DNA of 64,000 nucleotides from DATBLE01 sp963808815 (lineage in GTDB: Bacteria; Actinomycetota; Thermoleophilia; Gaiellales; Gaiellaceae). Each line of letters opens with the position of its first letter. Position 1 is the stretch's first letter. The stretch is from positions 310,001-374,000 of the forward strand of contig CAWEGI010000015.1 of NCBI GenBank assembly GCA_963808815.1, in the 5' to 3' direction. The translations under genes were made by a program, and so were the position numbers. The notes under the pieces were generated by a model. It made no database searches. It was not told the origin of the DNA and was given only the letters and a program-made list of their open reading frames with translations. Positions 18,247-27,683 of this stretch are shown here, one piece after another.

Positions 18247-19300
18247 GCGCGATCAACTCCTCCGCGATCTCTTCCGCGGCACCCGGCTTCGACGCCCGGC
18301 GCATCGCCTGCCCCATCGCCGTCAGCCGGCCGCCGTCCGACAGCAGGTTGCGCACGATCCCGGGGACACGCGCGATCTCCGGCTCCGGCACGACGACGGC
18401 GCCGCCCGCCTGCTCGAAGTAGCGCGCGTTCTTGGTCTGGTGGTCGGCGGTGACGTTCGGCGAGGGGACGAGCACGGCCGGCTTGCCCGCGGCGGCCACC
18501 TCCCAGACCGAGCCGCCCGCCCGCGCCAGGACGAGGTCGCACGCGTCCAGCGCCGCTCCGAAGTCGTCGGTCCAGCCGAGCAGCTTGTAGTCGACCCGCG
18601 AGACCCGACCGGTCAGCTCGGCCAGGTAGCGCTCCCCGCAGAGGTGGAGCACGGCCGGCCCATCGGCGCCGAGGCCCGCCAGCGCGATCTCGTTGACGGC
18701 CGCCGCTCCCTGGCTGCCGCCGAATACGAGCACGACCTGCTCGTCGGCCGGAAGTCCGAAGCGCCGCCGTGCCTCGTCGGGCGTCACCCGCTCCCGCTCC
18801 GGCACGGGTCGACCGACCACCCGGTAGCGTGCGCCCGTCCGGCCCGCCACCGGGTAGGCGAGGAAAACCCTCCGCGCGAACGGCGCCGCAATCCGGTTGG
18901 CCAGCCCGAGGTGCGCGTCGGCCTCGGCCAGCGCTGCCGGGATCCGCTTCCTCCACGCCGCGTACACCATCGGCCCGGCGACGTAACCGCCGCCGCCGAA
19001 CACGACGTCCGGGCGCCGGGCTGCGAGGATCCGGCCGCACGCTCGCGGCGCACGGCCGGCGAGCAGGACGGCTCGCAGCTGCGCCACTCCGGGCCGCCGC
19101 GGTAGCCCAACGATCCGGAACGGGTCGAACTCGAAACCGGCTTCCGGGACGAGCCGGGCCTCGACTCGGTCAGGCGAGCCGGCGAAGCTCACGCTCACGC
19201 CGCGGGCGCGGAGCGCCTCCGCGACGGCGAGCGACGGGATCACGTGGCCGGCGGTCCCTCCGGCCGCGATCACGCACTTGAGCTGCGGCTTCGACACCAT
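18233..19300 (-). CDS. murG: Lipid II synthase, UDP-GlcNAc transferase MurG
   Basis: Glycosyltransferase of the inner membrane face that adds GlcNAc to lipid I. It shows the N-terminal loop AAGGTAGHVIPSLAVAEALR, the second glycine-rich segment DVVFGGGGYVAGP, VFGGSQGA and the donor-binding RAGGSVWEVAAAGKPAVLVP and H-Q-N region NVTADHQTKNA. Length is 355 residues, normal. The ATG at 19300 (MVSKPQLK) is supported by position before the first glycine loop. The upstream ftsW frame stays open for 131 bases into this gene, an unusually long overlap. Confidence 0.94.
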   Translation of the reverse strand: MVSKPQLKCVIAAGGTAGHVIPSLAVAEALRARGVSVSFAGSPDRVEARLVPEAGFEFDPFRIVGLPRRPGVAQLRAVLLAGRAPRACGRILAARRPDVVFGGGGYVAGPMVYAAWRKRIPAALAEADAHLGLANRIAAPFARRVFLAYPVAGRTGARYRVVGRPVPERERVTPDEARRRFGLPADEQVVLVFGGSQGAAAVNEIALAGLGADGPAVLHLCGERYLAELTGRVSRVDYKLLGWTDDFGAALDACDLVLARAGGSVWEVAAAGKPAVLVPSPNVTADHQTKNARYFEQAGGAVVVPEPEIARVPGIVRNLLSDGGRLTAMGQAMRRASKPGAAEEIAEELIALART

Positions 19301-20378
19301 CGTCCCGCGCGATGTTAAGGAGGATGCCGACCGACGCGAGCATGACGACGAGGCTGGTCCCCCCATACGACACCAGGGGGAGAGGGACACCCGTCAGTGG
19401 CGCGGCGCCGACGACCGCGGCGAGATTGAGCGCTGCCTGGCCGCAGATCAGCGTCGTGATCCCCACCGCGAGGCCCTTGCCGAAGGGATCGCGGCAGCGC
19501 AGCGCGATGCGCAGCCCCGCCCAGCCGAGCGCGGCGTAGGCGGCGATCAGCAGCGTCGCACCGACCAGTCCCAGCTCCTCGCCGATGACGGCGAAGATCA
19601 TGTCCGTGTGCGCCTCGGGGAGGTAGAAGACCTTGCCGACGCTCTCGCCGAGCCCCTTGCCGAAGACGCCGCCCGAACCGATCCCGATCATCGCCTGCAC
19701 CGTCTGGTAGCCGGCCCCCTGCGCGTCCCGCCACGGGTCGACGAAGCTGAAGAAGCGTGTGCGCCGGTACGGCTCGAACCAGATCGCGGCCACCGTGGCG
19801 ACCGAGACGATCGCGGCCGACACGCCGAGCAGCCTGACCGGTGCGCCCGCGACCAGGAGCATCGCGCCGACTACGAGGCAGATCGCGATCACGGTGCCGA
19901 GGTCGGGCTCCGCGAGCACGAGCGCGCAGAACGCGGCCACCATCAGCCCGATCGGTTTCGTCAGCTCGCCGAGCGTGGTCGGCACCGGCCGCTTCGAGAG
20001 GTAGAGGGCGATCCAGACGACGACCGCGAGCTTGGCGATCTCCGAGGGCTGGAACGACGCGGCTCCGAGGTCGATCCACCGGCGGGCGCCGTTGACGTTC
20101 TGCCCGCCGACGAGGGCGACCAGGAGCAGGAAGAGACTGCCCAGGACGAGGACGGGCGCGGTGTGCCGGAGCGACCGGTAGCTCCATAGTCGCGCGGCGA
20201 CGAGCAGCCCGAGCCCGAGGAAGGCGAAGATCGCCTGCCGCTTCAAGTAGTAGGCCGGATTCCCCCCACCGATCGTCGCCGAGGCGGAGGTCGCGCTGTA
20301 GACCATCACCATCCCGAAGGCGACGAGGGCGAGGGTGACGAGGACGAGGACGTTCGACTCCAGGTGGCCGCGCTTCAC
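19170..20378 (-). CDS. ftsW: Septal peptidoglycan glycosyltransferase FtsW
   Basis: SEDS-family polytopic membrane protein (about ten helices) that polymerises lipid II with FtsI. Landmarks are GGGNPAYYLKRQ, GARRWIDLGAASFQPSEIAKLA, EPDLGT, AHTDMIFAVIGEELGL and VPLPLVSYGGTSL; the last two are strongly conserved. The start GTG overlaps the murD stop (GTGA). The recognisable protein ends at about ILLNIARDD near 19295; the remaining 40 residues are Arg-rich and lie antisense-free but in another frame over the murG start. This tail could be real or could be due to a base error close to the true stop. Confidence 0.92.
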   Translation of the reverse strand: MKRGHLESNVLVLVTLALVAFGMVMVYSATSASATIGGGNPAYYLKRQAIFAFLGLGLLVAARLWSYRSLRHTAPVLVLGSLFLLLVALVGGQNVNGARRWIDLGAASFQPSEIAKLAVVVWIALYLSKRPVPTTLGELTKPIGLMVAAFCALVLAEPDLGTVIAICLVVGAMLLVAGAPVRLLGVSAAIVSVATVAAIWFEPYRRTRFFSFVDPWRDAQGAGYQTVQAMIGIGSGGVFGKGLGESVGKVFYLPEAHTDMIFAVIGEELGLVGATLLIAAYAALGWAGLRIALRCRDPFGKGLAVGITTLICGQAALNLAAVVGAAPLTGVPLPLVSYGGTSLVVMLASVGILLNIARDDGVEAAAQVRDRGRRDRRPRDPVARRRGGAPRPRRERELRRLA

Positions 20379-21550
20379 CCGGATAGGTTCTGCACCAGCC
20401 TCCTGAATTCCTCGCCCCGCTGTTCGAAGTCGCGGAACTGGTCGTAGCTCGCGCACGCCGGCGAGAGCAGGACGACCTCGCCCGGCCCTCCCGTGGCAGC
20501 CGCGGCCGAGACTGCGGACTCGAGGTCGCCGCAGCGGATGTACGGGACGCCCGCGCGGTCGAGCGCCTCCGCAAGCTCTTCCGCAGTCTCGCCGATCAGG
20601 TAGGCGCGACCGTGGAGCTCGCGCGCGAGCTCGTCGAAGCTCTCGCCCTTTCTCGAGCCGCCGAGGATGACGTGCAGAGGGACGTCGTACGAGGCGAGCG
20701 CGCGCCGGGCCGCGGCGGTGTTCGTCGCCTTCGAGTCGTTGACGAAGCGCACGCCACCGATCTCGGCGACGAGCTCGAGCCGGTGAGGCACGCCTGGGAA
20801 GGTCTCCAGCGCCTCCGCGATCGCCTCGTCGGGGATCCCGGCGGCACGTGCGGCAGCGGTCGCTGCTGCCGCGTTCTCGCGGTTGTGGCGGCCGGGCAGG
20901 CCCGGCTCGGCCGGCAGCGGGTCGTCTGCGTCGAACTCGACGCGCGCCGCCGAGCCCGGCACCCGGTCGAAGCCGCGCGGCAGCACCGCCGTATCTCCCG
21001 GCTGCTGGTTCTCGAAGATGCGCAGCTTCGCGTCGCGGTAGGCCTCGAACGAGCCGTGCCGGTCGAGGTGATCCGGCTCGAGGTTGACCAGCACTGCGAC
21101 GCGAGGACGGAAGTCGTGGATGTCCTCGAGCTGGAAGCTCGAGAGCTCGCAGACGATCCACGTCTGTGCCGGCGCCTCCACGGCGCTCAGCGCACGACCG
21201 ACGTTGCCGGCGACGGCGACGTCGCGGCCGGCCGCCCGGAACATCGCACCGAGCCACTCCGTGGTCGTCGTCTTTCCGTTCGTCCCAGTGACGCCGAGGA
21301 TCGGGTTCGGCAGCAGCCGGTAGGCGAGCTCGACCTCGCTCCAGATCGGGATCCGAGCCGCGGCGACGAGCGGGTTGTCGCGGGGCACGCCGGGGCTCTT
21401 GACGAGCACGTCGGCGCCGTCGAGCAGCGAGAGGTCGCCGTCGTTGTCGAGGTCGCGACCGGCGAGGACGACCTCGACACCGTTCTGCTCGAGCAGCGCG
21501 GCCGCCGCCCGGCCCGAGCGCGCCGTTCCGAGGACGATCGCGCGCTTCAC
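20375..21550 (-). CDS. murD: UDP-N-acetylmuramoylalanine-D-glutamate ligase MurD
   Basis: Cytoplasmic Mur ligase, 391 residues, that adds D-Glu to UDP-MurNAc-L-Ala. It shows KSPGVPRDNP in the UDP-binding domain, the P-loop GVTGTNGKTTTTEWL, SSFQLEDIHDFRP, NLEPDHLDRHGSFEAY, FVNDSKATNTAAA and SPACASYDQFRDFEQRG, an excellent match in the proper order. It is intact, unlike several neighbours. It overlaps the small upstream ORF and ftsW by four bases each. Confidence 0.96.
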   Translation of the reverse strand: MKRAIVLGTARSGRAAAALLEQNGVEVVLAGRDLDNDGDLSLLDGADVLVKSPGVPRDNPLVAAARIPIWSEVELAYRLLPNPILGVTGTNGKTTTTEWLGAMFRAAGRDVAVAGNVGRALSAVEAPAQTWIVCELSSFQLEDIHDFRPRVAVLVNLEPDHLDRHGSFEAYRDAKLRIFENQQPGDTAVLPRGFDRVPGSAARVEFDADDPLPAEPGLPGRHNRENAAAATAAARAAGIPDEAIAEALETFPGVPHRLELVAEIGGVRFVNDSKATNTAAARRALASYDVPLHVILGGSRKGESFDELARELHGRAYLIGETAEELAEALDRAGVPYIRCGDLESAVSAAAATGGPGEVVLLSPACASYDQFRDFEQRGEEFRRLVQNLSG

Positions 21551-21792
21551 CGCCGCAGGACGCGGCGAAGCTCCGGCTCGGATCCTTCGCCGAGCACCTT
21601 GTCCACCGAGTCGTCCGGGATCGGAATCACGACGCCGTCGCCGATCAGCCAGGTCACCCGCGGGTCGGGGTAACGCTCCTCCAGCTCCTCCAGCCTGTCG
21701 GCCGAGGGGTCGACCACGATCATCAGCTCGTCGTCGCCGAGCTCTGCGAGCGCGTCGCCGACGAGGTCGCCGTCGAGAACGAGGATCGTCAT
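21547..21792 (-). CDS. Small unknown protein inside the dcw cluster, methyltransferase-like fragment
   Basis: An 81-residue protein between mraY and murD, joined to both by four-base ATGA-type overlaps, so it is almost certainly translated with them. I do not recognise a family. Its middle, IVVDPSADRLEELEERYPD followed by LIGDGVVIPIPDDSVDKVLG, resembles the SAM-binding half of class I methyltransferases (acidic end of strand 2, then a Gly-Asp-containing loop and a Pro-x-Pro-Asp-Asp-Ser motif). The N-terminal glycine-rich loop is replaced by LVLDGDLVGDAL and the protein is far too short for a whole methylase. It could be a reduced binding domain used for regulation. Confidence 0.65.
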   Translation of the reverse strand: MTILVLDGDLVGDALAELGDDELMIVVDPSADRLEELEERYPDPRVTWLIGDGVVIPIPDDSVDKVLGEGSEPELRRVLRR

Positions 21793-22801
21793 CCGCCGCG
21801 GAAGAAGCGGAAGTAGTACCGGTAGTAGAGGGCGAAGCCGCAGGCGCAGAGGATCGCGGTCAGGATCCAGAAGCGCACCATGATCTTGGTCTCGGACCAG
21901 GCCTTCATCTCGAAGTGGTGGTGGATCGGCGCCATCAGGAAGACCCGCCGGTGGAAGTACTTGAACGAGAAGACCTGGATCATCACCGAGAGCGCCTCGA
22001 TCAGGAAGATCCCGCCGACGAAGAGGAGCAGCACCTCGGTCTTGGTCATGATCGCGAAGCCCGGCGAGCGCGCCGCCGATCGCCATCGAGCCGGTGTCGC
22101 CCATGAAGATCTCGGCGGGGAAGGCGTTGTACCAGAGGAACCCGACCAGGGCCCCGATCAGCGCCGCGCCGACGATCGACAGGTCGAGGAGACGGATCTC
22201 GCGGTGGCCGGGCGGGCCCGAGCGGATGAAGGCGATCACGGTCATCGCCGTGAACGTGAAGACGGCGATGATCCCGGTCCCCGCAGCCAGACCGTCGATG
22301 CCGTCGGTCAGGTTCACGCCGTTCGCGGCGCCGGCGATGATCACGAACAGGAACGGGTACCACGCCCACGAGAGCGGGATCTTGAACCCGGGCAGGTAGA
22401 GGTCGGTCGAGAAGTCCCGGTGGTAGGCGACCCAGGCGACGACCGCGGTGATCAGCGCGAGCCCGAGCAGCTTCCAGCGGCCGTTCAGGCCCAGGGAGCG
22501 CTGGTGGGTGACCTTGATGAAGTCGTCGAGGAAGCCGATCACGCCGCAGCCGACCATGCAGAAGCACGACGGTGAGCGCGGGCGTCGAGTAGTTGCTCAG
22601 GATCAGGTACGGGACGACCGCCGAGAACAGGATCAGCAGGCCGCCCATCGTCGGCGTCCCCTGTTTCTCGACGTGCCGGGCGGGCCCCTCCGCCCGGATC
22701 GGCTGCCCGTACTCGCGCAGGCGCAGGAAGTTGATGAACCGCGGGCCGGCGACGATCGAGACCACCATCGCGACGATCCCGGCGATCAGGACGTCGACCA
22801 T
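21789..22801 (-). CDS. mraY: Phospho-MurNAc-pentapeptide translocase MraY (two frameshifts)
   Basis: Inner-membrane enzyme that transfers phospho-MurNAc-pentapeptide to undecaprenyl phosphate, giving lipid I. Signatures are GTPTMGGLLIL, GFLDDFIKV (the DD metal/catalytic pair), NGVNLTDGIDGLAAG, GDTGSMAIGGALA and MAPIHHHFE. Two one-base insertions split it, near 22560-22570 (after LTVVLL, before CMVGCGVIGFLDDF) and near 22055-22065 (GALAG to FAIMTKTEVLLLF). The repaired length is about 336 residues. The start ATG 22801 is two bases after the murF stop, and the stop overlaps the small ORF by four bases. Confidence 0.92.
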
Positions 22802-22803
22802 GG

Positions 22804-24036
22804 CTACGCGGTCACCCGGGTGAGCGACTCGGCGACGCGCTCGAGCCCCATCGCCCGCGCCGCCTTGACGAGCACGCAGTCCCCGGGTCGCACGATCTCC
22901 TCGAGCAGGGCGATCGCCTCGTCGACCGCGTCGACGTGACGCCCGCCGTAGGCGGCCGCCCGCGGGTCCGATCGCAACCACCTCGTCGATTCCCAGCTCG
23001 ACGACCGCGCGGCCGACCTCGCGGTGACCCTCGTCGCTGTAGGCGCCCAGCTCGGCCATGTCCCCGAGCACGGCGATCGTGCGCCGGCCGTGCGCGAGCT
23101 GGACGAGGTGCTCGAGCGCTGCGCGCATCGAGACGGGGTTCGCGTTCCAGGCGTCGTTGAGGAGCACGCCTCCGCCCGGGAGCGGGATCTCCTCGTTCCG
23201 CCAGGCGGTGAACGGGACGTGGAGCTCGGCCGGCAATCGCAGACCCGAGCGCGTTCGCCGTCGCGAACGCCGTGAGCGCGTTGGCGGCCAGATGCCGCGC
23301 AGTGAAGTCGACCTCGACGGTGCCGAGGGACGTGCGCAGCACGGGTGGCTCGAACGCTTCGAGGGTGACGTCGCGACCGACGCGGACGACCTCGAGGTCG
23401 TCGCGCTCGACGGGGAAGCCCTCCGGCACGATCGCCGTCCCGCCGACCGGAAGCGCGGCGATCAGCTCGCCCTTGGCGCGGACGACGCCGTCGAGGTCGC
23501 CGACCTGCTCCAGATGGACCGGGCCGACGTTCGTGATCACGCCGACCTGGGGCCGGGCGAACGCGCAGAGCTCGGCGATCTGGCCGAAGCCGCGCATCGC
23601 CAGCTCGAGGATGCAGAGCTCGGTGTCGCGCTCGACGCGGCCGATCGTCAGCGGCACGCCGATCTCGGCGTTGTAGCTGCGCTCGGCGGCGACCGTCCGC
23701 CGCTGGGGCGCGCAGATCGCCGCGAGGATGTCCTTCGTCGACGTCTTCCCCATCGACCCGGTGATCGCGACGAACCGTGCCGAGCTCAGGTCGCGCACCC
23801 GGCCGGCGAGCGCGGCGAGCGCCGCGAAGGCGTCGTCCGGGACGAGCGCTGCTGCGGCCCCGCGCCCGAGAGCGTCGTCGAGGAACTCGGCCCCCCCGCC
23901 GACCGCGACGAAGAGGTCGCCGGGCTCCACCCGGCGCGAGTCGGTCTGCAGACCGCGTACGTCGGTCGCCGACGGCGCGACCTCGGAGCCGGCCGGGAGC
24001 GAGCTCCCTGACCTCGTCGAGGGAGAGGGGGATCAT
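22804..24036 (-). CDS. murF: UDP-MurNAc-tripeptide-D-Ala-D-Ala ligase MurF (three frameshifts)
   Basis: Mur ligase that adds D-Ala-D-Ala to complete the stem pentapeptide. It shows DSRRVEPGDLFVAV, the P-loop AITGSMGKTSTKD, SYNAEIGVPLT, NVGPVHLEQVGDLDGV, LLNDAWNANPVSM and VLGDMAELG, in order. The sequence uses three frames: breaks lie near 24000 (ELAP to EVAPSATDVRG), 23240 (TANALG to LRLPAELHVPF) and 22972 (VVAIG to DPRAAAYGGRHV). Three single-base insertions add to three, so the first and last segments share a frame that is open throughout. That misleading frame encodes no MurF in its middle. Repaired length is about 409 residues. Confidence 0.9.
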   Translation of the reverse strand: MIPLSLDEVRELAPGRLRGRAVGDRRTRSADRLAPGGARRPLRRGRRGGRVPRRRSRARGRSSARPGRRLRGARRARRPGARPELGTVRRDHRVDGEDVDEGHPRGDLRAPAADGRRRAQLQRRDRRAADDRPRRARHRALHPRAGDARLRPDRRALRVRPAPGRRDHERRPGPSGAGRRPRRRRPRQGRADRRASGRRDGDRAGGLPRRARRPRGRPRRSRRHPRSVRATRAAHVPRHRRGRLHCAASGRQRAHGVRDGERARVCDCRPSSTSRSPPGGTRRSRSRAEACSSTTPGTRTPSRCAQRSSTSSSSRTAGARSPCSGTWPSWAPTATRVTARSAARSSSWESTRWLRSDPRAAAYGGRHVDAVDEAIALLEEIVRPGDCVLVKAARAMGLERVAESLTRVTA

Positions 24037-25438
24037 GCGGTCGTTTTCAGCGCGCGCAGCGCTTCGCCTGCTACCTCGGTGTCGTCGAACGGCGTGACGA
24101 CGCCTGCGACCTCCTGGCCGCGCTCGTGCCCCTTGCCGGCGATGACGACCACGTCGCCGGGCCGCGCCAGCTCGACCGCCTGCTCGATCGCTCGCGCGCG
24201 GTCGAGCTCCACGACCGGCTCGCCGGCCATCCCGGCGACGATCTCGTCGACGATCGCCAGCGGGTCCTCGCTGCGCGGGTTGTCCGACGTGACGATCGCG
24301 ACGTCCGCGAGGTCGAAGACGATCCGCCCCATCACCGGACGCTTCCCGCGGTCACGGTCGCCCCCGCAGCCGAACACGCAGATCAGGCGACCGGCCGTGA
24401 GCTCGCGCGCGGTACGCAGGACGTGCTCGAGCGCCGCCGGCTTGTGCGCGTAGTCCACGATCACGGCGAAGTCCTGGCCCTCGTCCACCGACTGGAAGCG
24501 GCCGGGCACGCCTGCGACGGAGGCGATCCCACGCGCGATCGCCTCCTCGTCGATCCCCAGCAGGCGGCCGGCGGCGACCGCGCCCAGCGCGTTCTCGAAA
24601 TTGAAGCGGCCGCGGAGCCGTGACTGCACGTCGACGGTTGCAGGGCGGACCTCGGCGTCGTCGGTCAGGCCGAAGGTGAGGAGCGGCGTGCCCTGCGCGC
24701 GCAGCTCGTCGGCCAGTCGCCGGCCGTATGCGTCGCCGACGTTGACTGCGGCCGGCGGCGCGTCGTCGCCGAGGAACAGCCGCCGCTTCGCGTCGAAGTA
24801 GTCCTCCATGTCGCGGTGGAAGTCGAGGTGGTCCCGGTCGAGGTTGGTGAAGACGAGCACCGCAGAACCGGACCCGGTCGAGACGGCGGAGCGCCGAGCC
24901 GTGCGAGGTCGCCTCCATCGCGCAGCTGCGGTCGCCCGCGTCGAGCATCTCGCGGAAGAGCCGCTGGAGGTCGATCGCCTCCGCGGTCGTCCGGGTGGCG
25001 GCGCGCCGCTCGCCGTCGACACGGGTCTCGATCGTCCCCAGCAGTCCGGGCCGGCGCCCGGCCGCCGCAAGCACCGCGTAGAGGAGGAACGCCGTCGTCG
25101 TCTTGCCCGCCGTGCCCGTGACGCCGGCGACGGCCAGCTCCTCGGTCGGCCGCCCGAAGAACTCGTCCGCCGACCACCGCCATCGCCGCGCGCGAGTCGG
25201 CGACGACGAGCTGCGGCACCGGTAGGTCGAGCGGGCGCTGGACGACGAGCGCGACCGCACCGTTCCGGATCGCCTCCGGCGCGAAATCGTGGCCGTCGGC
25301 GCGCTCGCCCGGGACGCAGAAGAAGAGCGACCCGGAATCGGCGGCTCGTGCGTCGTACGCCAGATCGTGGATCGTCGTGTCGGCGCGCCCGACGACTTCC
25401 GCCGGCGCGAGCACGGCGATCAGCCGCTCCAGGTCCAC
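24033..25438 (-). CDS. murE: UDP-MurNAc-L-Ala-D-Glu-2,6-diaminopimelate ligase MurE (two frameshifts)
   Basis: Mur ligase that adds the third stem amino acid. The motif DNPRSEDP is the DNPR signature of the meso-diaminopimelate enzymes, so the wall is predicted to be DAP-type. Other landmarks are LFFCVPGERADGHDF, GVTGTAGKTTTAFLL, EATSHGSALRRLD, NLDRDHLDFH, YAHKPAALE and GKGHE. Breaks lie near 25172-25178 (RAAMAV to ADEFFGRP) and 24862-24870 (LDRVRF to AVLVFTNLD). Repaired length is about 467 residues. The start GTG 25438 is eight bases after TAGACT. The end overlaps murF by four bases. Confidence 0.92.
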
Positions 25439-25446
25439 GACGAGCG

Positions 25447-25452
25447 AGTCTA
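25447..25452 (-). promoter_or_regulatory. Internal -10 box before murE
   Basis: In the 161-base gap between ftsI and murE, the only sizeable gap in the upstream half of the dcw cluster, TAGACT on the minus strand lies eight bases before the murE GTG. A leaderless internal promoter would start a second transcript for murE-murF-mraY onward. Confidence 0.5.
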
Positions 25453-25599
25453 ACAGCGCGGTCCAGGCCACTCCCGGCGCTCGAATCGTCACCGAAGTGG
25501 CGCAAATGCTGGACTTTTCGCCGACGGACACTGGCGGGCCGGCGCGGTTTCGCACTACGATCGCCGTGGGGAGGAGGCCGGGGGAACCTACGAGGAGGC

Positions 25600-27306
25600 T
25601 CAGCCGAGCGGAGCTCCGGCCGCGTTCTTCAGCGACGCCGGGTCGTCCGGCGGGACATCCAGGTACTGGAGCGCGAAGCGGGCGATGTCGCGGAATGCCG
25701 GGGCGGCGACGAGGCCGCCGAAGATCTGACCCTGCGGCTCGTCGATCGAGACGAGGATGACCGCGCGGGGCGCGCTGGCCGGAACGATCCCGACGAACGA
25801 GGCAACGTAGTTCGTGTCCGAGTAGCCGCCGTGCGAGTCGGGCTTGGCCGCGGTTCCCGTCTTCCCCGCGACCAGGTAGCCCGGCACCGCCGCCTCGCCG
25901 CCGGTGCCTTCCGAAGAGACGACGCCCTGGAGCATCCCCATCAGCTCGCGTGCGATCGTCGGCGAGACGACACGCCGGCGGTGGATCTTCGCCGGCTTGC
26001 GTCCCCGCACGTGGTCGACGAGGTGCGGCTCGAGCCACACGCCTCGGTTCGCGAGCGCGGCGTACGCGGATGCCATCTGGATCGGCGTGACGGCGATGCC
26101 CTGGCCGATCGGGACGTTCCCGATCGTCGAGCCGGACCACTTGTCCACCGGCAGGACGATCCCCGCGCTCTCTCCCGGGAAGTCGATGCCTGTGGTCTTC
26201 CCGAAGCCGAATCGGTCGATCCATGCACCGAGTCGCTTCCGGCCGAGCAGCTCGGCGAGCGTGATCGTGCCGACGTTCGACGACCGGGCGAGCATCTCCG
26301 CAACGGACATCGTCTCGGTCGGCCGCGGCTCGGCCTCGTCGATCGTCCGGTCCGCGACGTCGATCGACGGAGCGAGCGTGAAGGTCGTATTCGGGGTGAC
26401 GACGTGGTCGGTGAGCGCCGCCGCGTAGGTGACGACCTTGAAGGTCGAGCCCGGCTCGTACGTGTCCGTGACGGCGCGGTTGCGCTGGAGGCTGCTCGGC
26501 ACCTTCGGGTAGTCGTTCGCGTCGAAGCCGGGGGCGCTCGCCATCGCAAGCACGCCGCCGGTGCGAGGGTCGAGGACGATCGCCGTCCCGTCGGTCGCAT
26601 GCCACTTCGCCAGCGTCTCGCGCAGCACCGACTCGACCTTCGCCTGGAGCGTGTGGTCCAGCGTCAGAAAGACGTCCCGGCCCGGCTGCTCGGGCGTCGA
26701 CGAGACCACGTCGATCGTGCGCCCGAACGGGTCGCGGACGACCGTCTCCCTGCCGGGCTTGCCGGCGAGGGAGCGCTCGAGACCGAGTTCCAGTCCGGCG
26801 ATGCCGGTGTTGTCGATCCCGGCGTAGCCGAGCACCTGCGAGGCGACCGAGTGCTGCGGGTAGCTCCGCCGCTCCTCCGGGTAGAAGTCGAGCCCGGCCA
26901 GCCCACGCCGCTCGAGCGCAGCCGCCCGCTCGGGGTCGGCCTTCCGTTGGACGTAGACGAAGCTCTGCTTCCTGTCGAGAAGCTGGGGGTAGATCTTGTT
27001 CGGATCGAGGGCGAGCGCGTGGCCCGCCTCGACGGCGACCCGCTGCGCGTTCCGCACCTGCTTCGGATCGGCGTAGACCGTGGTCGCCTCCTCGCCGATC
27101 GCGAGCGGCGCGCCCATGCGGTCGTAGATCGTCCCCCGCCCGGCGGGAGTGGTGATCGTCTCGTGGTGCTGTTGCGCGGCCAGCCGCTCGAGCCGCGGTG
27201 CGCGCACGACCTGCAACCAGAACGCGCGCGCGAATGCGATCGCGAAGGCGAGCGCGAGGAAGGCGAGCAGCAGCCGGATCCGGCGGTTCGCCAGACGAGA
27301 GTGCAT
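25600..27306 (-). CDS. ftsI: Septal transpeptidase FtsI (class B penicillin-binding protein 3)
   Basis: Bitopic penicillin-binding protein of 568 residues that cross-links septal peptidoglycan. One membrane helix lies at about residues 10-30, followed by the pedestal domain with GRGTIYDRMG at 57-65. The catalytic motifs are STFK at 287-290, SSN at 342-344 and KTG at 482-484, correctly spaced. GDVFLT-type and GVLAMAS segments are typical. It lies between ftsL and murE as usual. No PASTA repeats are present at the C-terminus. Confidence 0.95.
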   Translation of the reverse strand: MHSRLANRRIRLLLAFLALAFAIAFARAFWLQVVRAPRLERLAAQQHHETITTPAGRGTIYDRMGAPLAIGEEATTVYADPKQVRNAQRVAVEAGHALALDPNKIYPQLLDRKQSFVYVQRKADPERAAALERRGLAGLDFYPEERRSYPQHSVASQVLGYAGIDNTGIAGLELGLERSLAGKPGRETVVRDPFGRTIDVVSSTPEQPGRDVFLTLDHTLQAKVESVLRETLAKWHATDGTAIVLDPRTGGVLAMASAPGFDANDYPKVPSSLQRNRAVTDTYEPGSTFKVVTYAAALTDHVVTPNTTFTLAPSIDVADRTIDEAEPRPTETMSVAEMLARSSNVGTITLAELLGRKRLGAWIDRFGFGKTTGIDFPGESAGIVLPVDKWSGSTIGNVPIGQGIAVTPIQMASAYAALANRGVWLEPHLVDHVRGRKPAKIHRRRVVSPTIARELMGMLQGVVSSEGTGGEAAVPGYLVAGKTGTAAKPDSHGGYSDTNYVASFVGIVPASAPRAVILVSIDEPQGQIFGGLVAAPAFRDIARFALQYLDVPPDDPASLKNAAGAPLG

Positions 27307-27308
27307 GC

Positions 27309-27683
27309 CTATGGTTTCAGCCGGACGTACGTCGTTTCCTGCGCGAGCGCCGGCTGGACCCCCAGCTCCTTGCGCGCCAGCGCCTGGATCCGCGCGGCCG
27401 CCTGGGCGCTGGAGAGCTGCGATGCGAGCTGAGCGTTGTCGGCGCGCAGGCCCGCGCGGTCACGGCCGAGCTGGTCGAGCCGGATGTTCAGCCGGAGGAC
27501 GGCGACGTTCATGAAGACGACGCCGACCAGGAGCACGCCGATCACCGCAATCCAGATCACCCCGCTCGCGACGCGCGGCCGCCGCTCGGCGCGGCGGCGC
27601 GGCCTCGGTCTCGGCCTCGGCGGGGCCTCGACCGTCGGGGCGGCCTCCGCCTGCGCCCGTGGCTGCGGGGCGACCGCCGCCAC
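27309..27683 (-). CDS. ftsL: FtsL-like cell division protein
   Basis: A 124-residue bitopic protein. The N-terminal 35 residues are rich in Pro, Arg and Ala, then one membrane helix (about residues 40-60, VIWIAVIGVLLVGVVFMNV) leads into a coiled coil with leucine-zipper spacing (LRLNIRLDQLGRDRAGLRADNAQLASQL). It ends with LGVQPALAQETTYVRL, similar to the end of FtsL/DivIC-type septum formation initiators. FtsL is poorly conserved in sequence, so the call rests on topology and on its place between rsmH and ftsI. The GTG start shares one base with the rsmH stop (TAGTG). Confidence 0.8.
   Translation of the reverse strand: MAAVAPQPRAQAEAAPTVEAPPRPRPRPRRRAERRPRVASGVIWIAVIGVLLVGVVFMNVAVLRLNIRLDQLGRDRAGLRADNAQLASQLSSAQAAARIQALARKELGVQPALAQETTYVRLKP

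Noticed and set aside
22804..24036. Continuous open frame through murF as a real uninterrupted protein
   Set aside because: The frame is open end to end only because three insertions sum to three; its central part lacks all MurF motifs, which appear in the other two frames.
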